From: Aurelia coerulea
Lineage: Eukaryota > Cnidaria > Scyphozoa > Semaeostomeae > Ulmaridae
Length of the DNA: 64,000 nt
Direction: 5' to 3'
Assembly (NCBI GenBank): GCA_039566865.1
Contig: CM076961.1
Span: 7,525,501 to 7,589,500, forward strand
Under the pieces are notes generated by a model. The model saw only the letters and a program-made list of their open reading frames with translations, had not been told where the DNA came from and made no database searches. The position numbers were made by a program, and so were the translations under genes. How positions within the stretch are numbered: position 1 is the first letter of the stretch; the number at the start of each line of letters is the position of its first letter. This document shows, one piece after another, positions 30,801 through 42,800 of this stretch.

Positions 30801-33800
30801 ATAAAGTCTTTTTTTATAAATAAGTTACAGTACAGTTTCAGTTTAGTTTTCCAAAAATATCAAGATGTCGTGACCAGCTGTTTCCGTCGATTCGTCAAGA
30901 TCTTCAACAAGATTTTTGACTTGTTTTACCCGAAGATAGGCGCTAAATCCTAACTGGCTGACGAGCTTGGCACGTGACAATCTCTAAAACCAATCAATGG
31001 AACGGAAAACCGACCGGGAAATTTGAAAAGTCAAATTTAGGCCGTTTTTGGACGATTTTACCACCCTTCACCAAAAAATTATTGTACGGAAGGAAAATTA
31101 AGATTTTCAAAAACTTTCTTCACAGACCAGTTCCCAACATTTGAATACATGCCTGTTCACGGGAGCTAAGAATTATCTCAAAGTATGGTGAAATGCCGAA
31201 GTTTTGAATTTGACCTCACTGACCTCACTGTAGCGTGTCATAATAAAAACCTCAGTACACACAGAAACGTATTCACATGCACATGGAGACTAAATGCTTT
31301 CTTCAAAGAACTTATTATGTGTGTTTAAGAATCTTCAGAGCATCTTAAAAGATGCCAATCTTAGAGAACTGTCTGAATCTTTTTTAGTTTGAAGCTAACA
31401 TGAATACTCACCGGCGATTTTCAATATTTGATGCTGAGGGGTACGTGAAGCGCTGGAAGATTGCACTGCACTGGCCTGACAAAACATCACACTGTCGTAA
31501 TAAGGACGAATGAACAGCTACTTACATTTCTATCTTGCAAAATGAGGACCACAAACTGAGAATACGAAGCAGCACAAATGCCAAAAGTATCTCAACTGGT
31601 TTTGATAGCAAAAACCCACTTGTTTGACCGTAATCTGCAGCTAGTTTCTCCAACAAATCGTTCAGACTTTCCTCTTGCAACATCATTGTTAATAAAAAGG
31701 GTGCGGAAATTTCAGTGATCAGCTGCATGCTATAGTTGTCATCATCAAATAACATACAATTCCGATGAACTTTGAACAAATAACAATTATCCCAAGGGTG
31801 GCAAGAGCTGTAACATACAACGTGGCCAGAACGAAATATCTTGTGATGTCCTCTTCGATAACCATTGCTCCCATTCCTTTATGCAATTCTGTTCTCATCG
31901 TTGTGAGATCATAAGAGTGGGAATCAGCAAGTACATGAACCAAAACATCGTATAAATTCATGAATTGTGTCCCTTGCTATTTAGCACAAGAAATGGCTAT
32001 CGTCTCGTCCTGCAGGTGCATGAAATTAATATGAAATGCTAGATTTGATTTTGCGTAAGAATACAATAACAACAAACGGAAGAAATGTACATCTTGTTTT
32101 TAACGTGAAAAAATAGATTGGCCATTTCTGCAAATTAGCATTTGAAATACTGTTTTGCAGGTCTTTCATATCAATACACATTTTATGCGGATATCATGGG
32201 AAGATATCTATCTTTGGAATACCAACGGTCATCCATTAGAAAATCATTCCTTTACGGTCAAACAACACTTTGTAGACTCATGGAAGCATACAGAAAAAAC
32301 TTTGAAGTTAGAAGTTTCTTAAAACTCTTATTCTCATTTGACCGTAAAGGGGTGATTTTCTAATGGATGACCTCTGGTGGTCCAAAGGTAGATATTTTTC
32401 TATGATATCCGCATAAAATTTGAAATTGATATGAAAGAGCTGTAAAAATAGTATTTCAAATGTTAATTTGCAGAAATGTCCAATCTTTTTTTATTACTTT
32501 GAAAACAAGATGTACATTTCTTCCGTTCGTTGTTATTGTAATCTTACGCAAAATCTAGCATTTTATATTCATTTCATGTACCTGCTGGACGAGACGATAG
32601 CCATTTCTTGTGCTAAAGAGCAAGGGACACAATTCATGAATTTATACGACTTTTTTGTTCATGTACTTGTTGATTCCCACTCTTATCATCTCACAACGAC
32701 GAGAACAGAATTGGATAAAGGAATGGGAGCAATGGTTATCGAAGAGGACATCACAAAATATTTCGTTCTGGCCACGTTGTATGTTACAGCTCTTGCCACT
32801 CTTGAGATAATTGTTATTTGTTCAAAGTTCATTGGAATTGTATGTTATTTGATGATGACAACTATAGCATGCAGCAGATCACTGAAATTTCCGCACCCTT
32901 TCTATTGACAGTGATGTTGCAAGAGGAAAGTCTGAACGATTTGTTGGAGAAACTAGCTGCAGATTACGGTCAAACAAGTGGGTGTTTCTGCTTACGGCTT
33001 TAGCCGATCAGCTCTAGAATTGATTCATAGTTATATAAATGAAAGGCAGCAACGAATGAAGGTCAATGGTTCATTCAGCACTTCGAAACAGACTTTCTTA
33101 GGCGTTCTCCAAGGTTCAGTTTTTGGACCCCTTCTCTTTAACTTATATATTAATGATTTTTTCTACCTGGTGAGAGATACTGAGATTTTTAATTACGCAG
33201 ATGATACTACTATCTTTGCGTGTGGCTCAGATCTGGGTTAAATTTCAGAATCACTTGAAAGGGATGCCACTTTGTTATCTCTCTGGTTTGAAAAAAACAA
33301 TATGAAAATGAATGAGGATAAGAGCCATTTGCTTGTCTTCGGAAATAAAGATGGTGAGGTAACTGTAAATATTTCTGGATCTTTGATAAAGGAAAGTGAC
33401 GAAGAGAAACTTCCAGGAGTGACACTCGACAAAAAACTGAGTTTCAAAACTCACGTTAATAATCTTTGTAAGAAACCAAGCCAAAAACTGCATGCACTGG
33501 CACGAGTGTCTAGATATATGGAAAATCCACAGTTAGAATTAATAATGACCTCTTTTGTAATGTCACATTTCAGTTATTGTCCACTTGTGTGGATGTTTCA
33601 TGATAGGAAATCGAATAACAAGATCAATAAGATCCATGAAAGAGCCCTAAGAATCATACACAAAGATAGTACTTCCAATTTTGAGGAACTGTTGATAAAA
33701 AGTAACTCAGTATCTGTTCACCAGATGAATTTGCAGCTGCTCCAGCCAGTGGCGTGACGCAGTTTAGGACACCTTAGTTCAAGAACTAGGGGCCCCTGAC

Positions 33801-36800
33801 CAAAAAGGGCCCCCAACAAATTTTTCGTATTGTGTGCTTCTTAGCCTAAGGCCATCCCAAAAAACCCTTACTAACCAGTTTTGCTAACACAACACTGGGG
33901 TCATGCATTGCGTTTTTGTTTATTCGCTATAATTTGTCTCAAAATTTTATTTCTGAAACATCATCGCTTGTGAGCAAGAGCTCCTAATAACATACCATGA
34001 CTTTGCATTATGCTTACTAAGATTCTGTTTATAAACTATTGTGTTTATTTGCATGGATAGTTTTCGCATATAGGGGGAGAGCACTTAGAATGCACTAAAT
34101 TTACTGCACCTATTGCACTAATATTATCCGCAGAAAACCTTAAACTTAGTTCTTAAGCCAAAGAACCTGCCATGGAGGATATTTTTTAGTAACATTTTGT
34201 GTGTTCAAAGTAATCTTCAACAAACAACACAGCAGTACCGTCCGACTCCGAGCCATTGAATATTGTCTTATTCCTTTAAAGTTTGTTCAGATATCATATA
34301 ATTCCATAACGAAGAATAACAGTTCGTTATGTAAACTACTTAACTTTTTGAAACGCAATGCATATAATTGTGCCTAAATGCCTAATGTACTAAATATGTT
34401 GGTTTTTCCTTTGTATAACAGTTTTCAAGCCACCCCGCACCCCCTCCCTCCGTAGAGCTCACTTTGCTTCCCGGTCCTTACATAAAGGCCCCATCTTACT
34501 AAATTCCTACGGGCCCCGAGTGTCTCCGTTGCACCACTGCTCCAGACTGAGATTTATAAAACCGTAAACAACTTGAATCCGGTTTTTATGGCAGAAGTAT
34601 TTGTTAGCAAATATATGCCATATAGCCTTCGTGGCAATAATAATCTTGTTTTGCCTAGAGCTAGGACGAATCAATATGGCATTGATACTATCAGGTTTGT
34701 TGGTCAAAAACTATGGCAAACTCTGCCAAGAGAAATCAAAGAGTCCCGATCATTGGAGATTTTAAAAAGAAATATTATATCCATCAAAATTTTTGACTGC
34801 AGCTGTAAATTGTGTAAAATTTTTGTATCAAATCTAGGTTTTTTGTAATTAGACTTTTGTAAATATTCTGTATAGTTGGCCTTACTAGCTTAACGCTATT
34901 GTCTTAGATAACTTTAAATAAATTGTTTATCATTATTATTATATTTTGCTATCAAAACCAGTTGAGATACTTTTGGCATTTGTGGGGCTTGATATTTTGA
35001 GTTTGTGGTCCTCATAGTGCAAGATATAAATTTAAGTATCTGTTCATTCGTCCTTATTTATAACGACAGTGTGATGTTTTGTCAGGCCAGTGCAGTGCAA
35101 TCTTCCCGCTATTCACGTACCCTTCAGCATCAAATATTGAAAATCACCGGTGGGTATTCATGTTAGCTTCAAACTAAAAAAGATTCAGATAGTGCTCTAA
35201 GATTGGCATCTTTTAAGATGTTCTGAATATTCTTAAACACACAGAATAAGATCTTCGAAGCAAAGTATTTAGTCTCCAGATGCATGTGAATACGTTTCTG
35301 TGTTTACTGGAGTTTTTACTATGACATGCTACAGTGAGGTCAGGTCAAATTCAAAACTTCGGCATTTTACCAGTTTTGAAATCATGCTCAGCCCCCGTGA
35401 ACAGGCAAGTATTCAAGTGTTGGGAACAGGTCTGTGAAGAAACTTTTGTAAATTTTAATTTTCCTTCCGTACAATAATTTTTTGGTGAAGGGTGGTAAAA
35501 TCTAGACTTATGACGATGAGTCCCCCGTTTCCCTGTGCTCTTTGACTTGACGATGGCGCTTCGGTCAACAGAGAGACTCATCCCGCTCCACTTGTAGAAA
35601 CGGAATATCTCCGTACTGATTCTACTAATAGATCATAGACCTTTTCGCTATTCTACACAAGGTTCGATTATGTGCCGTTGGAGCTTCTATCGCTATTGTA
35701 TACATTCGAACATTCTACAAACGTATCAAGCTATCGCTCGATTCGAATTCTTTTTCGAATCTTAGCTAAAAGATCTATTGGGCCTAAATCAATCTGCTAC
35801 TTTTTCCTCAAAACCACTGATCTTAAAACGCCACAAAAACTGTTTTCCAGAACTCCTGTACCATAAAGTTTGCTATCAGAACTTCGATAAATGTTCATTC
35901 TAGCTATCAATGCAAAAAGCGCCTTTTTAAAGCCATACTCTAATCAGCATATGAGTTTGCGACAAAAACTTGTCGCAGATTGACATTTTTGTCCGGTTTT
36001 ACAGCTCTATGTCCATAAGGCCCTCAGTGGAGTGACAACAACAACAACAATTCAACTCAATTAGATCAGCGTAACTAGAGGGTTTTTATGTAGTGAGGCT
36101 AGGTAGAATCGTCCAAAAACGGCCTAAATTTGACTGTTCAGATTTCCCGGTCGGTTTTCCGTTCCATTGATTGGTTTTAGAGATTGTCACGTGCCAAGCT
36201 CGTCAACCAGTTAGGATTTAGTGCCTATCTTGTTTTTCCTGTAATATCGAGGGTCGATGGAGGCGTTGAAGAGACCCTGACATTCGAAAATAGGATGGAA
36301 TATTGTAAATTCTTTTCTCTTGGGATTTGCATAACAAAAGTATAATGTATTGCAATGGCTTCTATTCGCTAGGCCGAACAAAATATCCGAACTCTCTTAC
36401 TTTCATAAATCAAAATGTGCATTCTTTTGGGATTTTCTCTGCCAAGTCTGCCAGCTCTACCGTTTTCAGAATGCGCATTCTTCTGGCAACTTAGATTTTT
36501 CTCTGCAAAGTCTACAGTGCCGTTTTCAGACGACTTCGCAGACTTCAGATTCCGAAAAGAATATGCCTTTAGCAGAGCGTAGATTTAACGATAAAGTTGC
36601 TTCAGCCTAAATATATCGCAGCTGCAGTCAAGATTTTATGCTGCGGTCGTACATTGTGGTGGCTATGCGTTGCTAGGGGGCATATTCTTTTCATGCATTG
36701 TGTGAAATGAGGTCTGCCATCTTTTCCGTAATGGTCTATTGAATTGCGTTCTTCGAACATTGAGAAGAGTATGTCTGTTTCGTCCATAGCGGTGTTTTTC

Positions 36801-39800
36801 CTTTGTTGCAAACTTATATTCCCGCTTGTATTTTTATATAAATTCCAGGAATACTCGATTCGCCTACAATTGCAAAATTAGATCAACCTCGCTGTGGACT
36901 ACAAGATCCAAAAATATCAAAGCATGTCAAATCTGGCCGTAAAAGACGATACACGTTGCAAGGAACAAAGTGGCCTCTCGATCAGCATCCCAAGGTAAGA
37001 AGTATCCTATCGCAACGCATCTACGTAACGCATCTCCTTTATCATCTTAAATCAACAGTACTGGACTTGCACATTAGTTCTAAACTGATTAAAGAAGGTC
37101 AGTATGATTTATACAACAATGAAGCTATGTCTTTGGAGATCTACTATGTGGAACAACGACAGATTTTGTAAGATAATAGCATGTGCTGTTATGGTTGACA
37201 CCTGATTTCAAAGAGATTAGCGATTGCAGACAAAAGAAATTCTCTCAACCGGTAATTCAAAACAAGCAAAGCTACAAAAGTTTCTCTGAAACCCAGGTAG
37301 CTAGCTCGCTTGTTGTGCATTCCAGAAATCGTTTTAAAGAGCAAACATGACCATATATCGAAAGAAGACGGATATATCTACACATCTACCTCGGGCATTC
37401 CATTTCTTTGGTTCAGAAGCCTAGCAGTAAGTGTTTTAATTACACTAAAAAAATATGAGAATTGAATCGCCTCTCAAGCGGCTTTTGAACCAAAAAAAAT
37501 TAAATACCCGTGGTAGATGTGTAGATATATCCTTCTTCTTTCGAGATATGATCATGTTTGCTCTTTAAAACGATTTCTAGAATACACAACAAGCGAGCTA
37601 GCTACCTGGGCTTCAGAGAAACTTTTGCGGCTTTGCTTGTTTTGAATTACCGGTTGAGAAAATGTCCTTTGTCTGCGATCGCTAATCGCTTTTAATTGCG
37701 GTGTCAATAAAAAGTAACTCATGCTATTGTCTTGCAAAATCTGTCCTTGTTACTATGTAGTAGTAACTTAAAGTCTGTAGCTAGCCTTATTCAACAGAGA
37801 CCTTCATGTTTTTTAATCAATCTGAAATAAAAAAGAAGCGAGTAAATACAAGATGCTGTTGCAATTTTAGCGAGGAAAGACCTGTAGTCATTGCGACCTT
37901 CACGTTTCGCTTATCTCATTGAATTTATGTTGTTGTTGCTGCTTAAGTGAGGGCATTGTATCCATACAGCTGTAAAGCAAGCCGGATAAATCTCAATTGG
38001 CGAAAAATTGTTGTCTCCCTTACTATCCAATCTAGATAGGAATCACATTTTTTCCGAACATATGACGTGCGTCAACAATTTGTGTGCAAAATGACACCAT
38101 AAATACTCAAAACCTTTGCAGCATCTTAAAATTTCATCCAAAATTATACCCCTACGTCTGTGGGAGTAGACTTCTTCCAAGTTTAATTTCAAGCAGTTTT
38201 ATAAAGGTAGGTAGAATTTAGCAAAATCTTTACGGGTTTCTTTTGTCTATTTCCTCGTTGGCAGTGGGATTGGTCCGTGAAAATGATGCTTTAGAGATTT
38301 TCTTCCCATTAGCCTGCGTGCAGACTCAACTATCCTAAGGATAGTTGAGTCTGCACGCAGGCTACTTCCCATGGGCCAGGGGCAAATATCTGGAAAAAGT
38401 TTATTCCTATTCCGTTTCAATCAGAATATGGAAGGAAGGCTGTTTTGCGGTTATGGCTTGAAGAAATAGTCCTCTAAGTACTGATAACTAGTTTTTCTGG
38501 AACTGCAGTTCAGAGAACCTGCTTTTTTGGTGTTTTAGGCTGGGTGGTTATGAGAAAATAAGAAAAATTGATTTAGGCCATATTGAGGTATATATGATAT
38601 CAGCATTCTGAAAGCGTAGGCGGAATCAATAAGCTTTGAGAGTTGAAGGGTGAGCGGTATTAATGAAGTCAAAGAGCAAAACTACGACATTTATTTTGCC
38701 TTGTCTGTAGCTTATGGTTTCCGATTTTGTATTTTGATGACAACACAAAGTCAAAACTAGTAGAAAACACATCATGTGCAGGGTGTTTCAAAGAAATTGT
38801 GCTCCGTTTGCCTGTAGATTGCAACAAAACGGTAAAAGACTCTCGCCAAACTTTCACATGATGTGGCTCTTCAGATATTCAATTAAAGTTTGCTACCATC
38901 CCCGTAAAAATCCGTTGAGAAGTGATGGAGCTATGAACTTCAGAAGACCAAATTTTCCTCATGACTGAAACCAGCGGTCGGCCATTTTTTCTTACTATTT
39001 TGCAGTGATAAGTATCTTCACGTGAGGTAAGAAATAATTTCTGTGAGGTCAAACATAGTGGAACTCTCCGAGGATTATCGGAATTTTTACGAGAGCTATG
39101 ATATTGGAGGCTGCTGTTTCATTTTCCATCCATGAAGCTATTTACCGCTGCAAAATAGTAAGACAATAAGCCCGACCGCTGGTTTCAGTGATCGGGCAAA
39201 TTTTGTCTCATTAAGGTCATAGCTCCATCATTTTCAACGGATTTCTATGGGAATGGCAGCAAACTTTTAATTGAACATCTAAAGAGCACCATCATGCAAA
39301 AGGTTGGCAAGAATCTTTTGCCGTCCGTTTTGTCGCAATCTTCAGACAAACGGGGCACAATTTTTTTGGGACACCCAGTAGTTCTGAAAATATTGATGAT
39401 TTTAAACATGCTCTCTCTCTCTCTCTCCCTCTCTCTCTTGCTCTTTCTGGGATCATTCCAAATTACCCACGGCTTCATCCGAGCAAGTTGCTTAAAAAAA
39501 ATGCAACTCTGCACATTGGATATTTAGGAAGATTTGGCATTGGTGCAAAATGAAAAGAAACAGCATAGATGCGACAAGAAATTTAGAGACTGTAGCTTGA
39601 GATTTAGTAGCTGTATTTATGCAAACAATGACAGGGTTAAGATTCAACCCTATTAACACCCTATTACGGGCTTTTTGGAACCTTGTATACCGAGGGGATC
39701 AAAGTGCCCCCTCCATAACTTCATCAATATTGCAGATATGAGGACGAAACTTTGTACAATGACACAAAGAAACAGAATCACAATAGGCAATTTTTTCCGT

Positions 39801-42800
39801 TCTTCATTGCATCCATGACGTCACTATCATGTCATAATTAAGGGTAATGGCAGTATTTGCTTACTATTGGCAATATTGACAATATGTAAGTTTTTATTTG
39901 ATAATTTCGTTATTAATGCTACTAAAATGTATCACAAAGCATTAATGAGTAAAAATCGGCAACTATTTTGCTCAATATCTATATCATATATTCACCATTT
40001 ATTTATATCAGTTTGTCATTGTTTCTTTCAAATCCATAATTACTGATGCAAATACTCTAAAGTGCCTTAAAATTATTCACAACGATTAATGGAACCAATG
40101 TTGGCCCATGGAGTTTTTCCAATACATTTATTATTATTCATATGGCGTCATGGACTTTAAAATTACTTTCGTCATCAAAAAGGATAAAATTATAAATTAT
40201 CTGAAAACTCTCATTGAGATTTATCGAATGCAGGTATTCTTGATTATCTAAAATCATCCTGGCAAATACCAGACTCACTTCTTTAATTTTCTTGCTGACC
40301 ACTAGCTTAAGATACTGCATAAAATAGACTTTGCCGCAGGGCACATTAACAGCAATGAAATTTCGTGACGTTGTGATGTTTGTTTTCGTTTACACATAGG
40401 GTCGTTAAATGAAATGTCAAAACATGTTTCCCAGGAAATTATATGAAAGAAACACTGTGGCTGAAATTTCAACACTGGTAAACAGACAGTGGTGAATTTC
40501 AAACCTAAACAAAAGCCAGCACTTTTGCCTCATATGAACGGAACAGAAGCTATGATAGCAAACACTAATATGATCGCTACTTTTAAAACTGAGTTATGGT
40601 TACTGTAACTCATTAAGAAATGCGGGATTACAGCACTGTTATCCTCGGTCAAAATTCTACATCATTCCACGCAGAAGTCCTTTGATGCTGATGCAAATAG
40701 CGCAAATGAGTTATCACAGATGTTAGGCCAAAATGGACCACCCTTTTATTTGTGTTAGGTATCGACTAAGATTTGTTTGGTCCTGATTGAAAATAGTTTC
40801 GCGGTCGCGAAGTTTTGATAAAACTTACTATCTTTAATATCGATAAAAATATAATCTATTGTATTCAAGAACTTTGACGCCTGCCGTTTCATTGTGTGGC
40901 GAAGGAAACAATGGGTTTGTGGGCGTTTCTCCAGCCTATTTATAGAAGCTTGTCGATATAGCTATGTCTATTCTCTTTAATATCGTGCTATTTTGAATTT
41001 ACTTTTATGGCTCCTGGACGATAACAACTATAATTTTATTTCTATTGGATATAGATACTGAACAAGGAAGCGGTACTTACCGCAAGAGGGCAAGACAAAC
41101 AATGGTTCTCATATACGGTAGACAGTATCTTCTAACTGATGATATCTGATGCATGTATTTGCATTTGTTGATGTTGAATTGTATCTCAGATGACTCAAAT
41201 TGGGCCAGCATGTGCGGGAACGCTCTTCCATTTTAGTACTGCTTGCTGTCCCAGACGACAACCAGCGGATCCAAATGGAATGCGGAGTCGTGACGAAGTC
41301 AGGCCGAGCAGGCCTACCGGGTGCGCCAAAATAAACAATGCACGTTTGGCAGGCCACAATATATCGTACACTGGACATATTTCGAAGATTTGTGGCTTAA
41401 TCGTTAGCAGAAAGCCTGAATTAGATATTGGGATTTTTTGTAAATTTTTTCATTTTCAGTTTTTAGAGCAAGAAGCGAGTTTCCTAAAATTTTAGTTCTC
41501 CAAAACACTGAAAACGATAAAAAAACATCGATCAAGTTTTCTAAAGAATCGACATGAATGGACAAAGAGAGAACTTGTTCGTGGTGATTTGCGATTTAGA
41601 AATCGACCAATTGTATTCTGCTGTACGATAGTTCGTACTAAACGCCCAAATCCTCCTGAAAACGTTTCTCCTTGCTCATTCATGTGGAATCTTTTAAAAT
41701 TTGATCGACGTTTTTTGATCGTTTTCAATGTTTTCGAAAACGAACATTGTAAGAAACTCGCTTCTGGCTCTAAAAACAGACAACAGCAAAATCTGCACAA
41801 ATTCCTAGAATCTAATTCAGGCTTTCTTCTAAAGATTAAGTCATAAATCTTCAAAATCGGTCCAGTGTACGATTTATTGTGGCCTGCCAAACGTGCATAG
41901 TTTATTCTGGCGCACCCGGTAGTAGGCATCAAAGGGAATCTAAGCATAAATAAGCTCTTGATAAAAATAGCTCTGCATAGAAAATGGGCCATGGCACGTG
42001 CCGCACCATATTTGGGTAACTTATAGAAGTCAACAAGAAATGCTGATATGTGATTGGCTAGAATTTGACCGCAAGTGGCTTGAGCCACTTTTATGTGCCT
42101 ATATTCCCTTTAAGCAGGGCCCAGAAAAGTTACAGCTCCACAGCTGTCAACAGACGGGATGATTTTGCTTGTCAATGTCATACAGGGTGTCCCAAAAAGG
42201 TGAAGGTGAAGGAGAAGTTGCGTTTTTCAGCGCCAAGCGCTGGGATCGCAGAAATAGAGCAGACCTAATCGAGTCCGCGACCCCTTGTCATGACGCTCAA
42301 GTAGTGATGTCCTACCTGGTATCGAACCCTTTCCGCCTGACTGTTCTGGCTGCAAAGTCAGAGGATTACACCACTGCGCCACAACACCTTCTAATAGATC
42401 AGCAACGACATGTGCGCCGTTTGAATGGCTACTGTAGAGAAGCCATGAATCTAACTTTCCAGTTTTCAGATTTGTGAATAGGAGAGATTACAACTTAGAG
42501 GTTGGCACCGAGTTTGTTCAAATCTGACATGTGGTTGCTAATTTATTGAGAAAGAAAGTCACAATCACTGCTTGCTTCAAAACCAGATGATTTTATCTCC
42601 GTACTTAACCTTATAACTTGAATGTTAACATTAAATGAACTTAAACTGTACAGTTATGCCAGGAAACGCATTTGGGAGTAATTAATAACCATATTCTTCA
42701 ATAGTATCGACCAAGCAGCATGCTGAACGCAATATTGTTGGTTTAACCCTATCCAGACTAGGCTTTTTGAAACTTTGGGGAGACTAGGGGGGGCACCAAG

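Larger units (their letters stand above)
32988..34942 (+). mobile_element. LINE copy 2 (CR1/jockey-like) inserted in the palindrome
   Basis: The left arm of the palindrome is continuous where the right arm is split between CAAACAAGTGGG (to 32987) and TTTTGCTATCAAAACC (from 34943), so the insertion limits are exact to a base or two. It is 5'-truncated inside the RT domain and ends in an (ATT)n-like tail (…TTATCATTATTATTATA). Coding pieces: 32988-33241, 33272-33757 and 34546-34848. Confidence 0.9.
30590..36750. repeat. 6.2-kb imperfect palindrome in MMP intron 2
   Basis: The left arm (about 30590-32290) and right arm (about 32310-36750) are inverse copies around a centre near 32300. Matching anchors: 30600-30730 with 36600-36740; 30935-31060 with 36105-36230; 31465-31500 with 35064-35100; 31510-31620 with 32960-32987 plus 34943-35040; 32190-32255 with 32350-32420. 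The right arm is longer because it received a LINE (32988-34942, itself split by a hAT-like element) and a 604-bp insertion (35503-36106). Without these the arms are of similar length (about 1.7-1.9 kb). Identity looks around nine in ten over long stretches. It could be a long-TIR transposon or an inverted duplication. Confidence 0.85.

Noticed and set aside
41492..42088. 198-codon minus-strand frame
   Set aside because: Most of it is the palindromic MITE at 41317-41919; the frame arises from inverse copies and extends into flanking sequence without homology.
42310..42390. Functional tRNA gene
   Set aside because: Boxes A and B are good, but the acceptor and anticodon stems do not pair properly; better explained as a SINE head.
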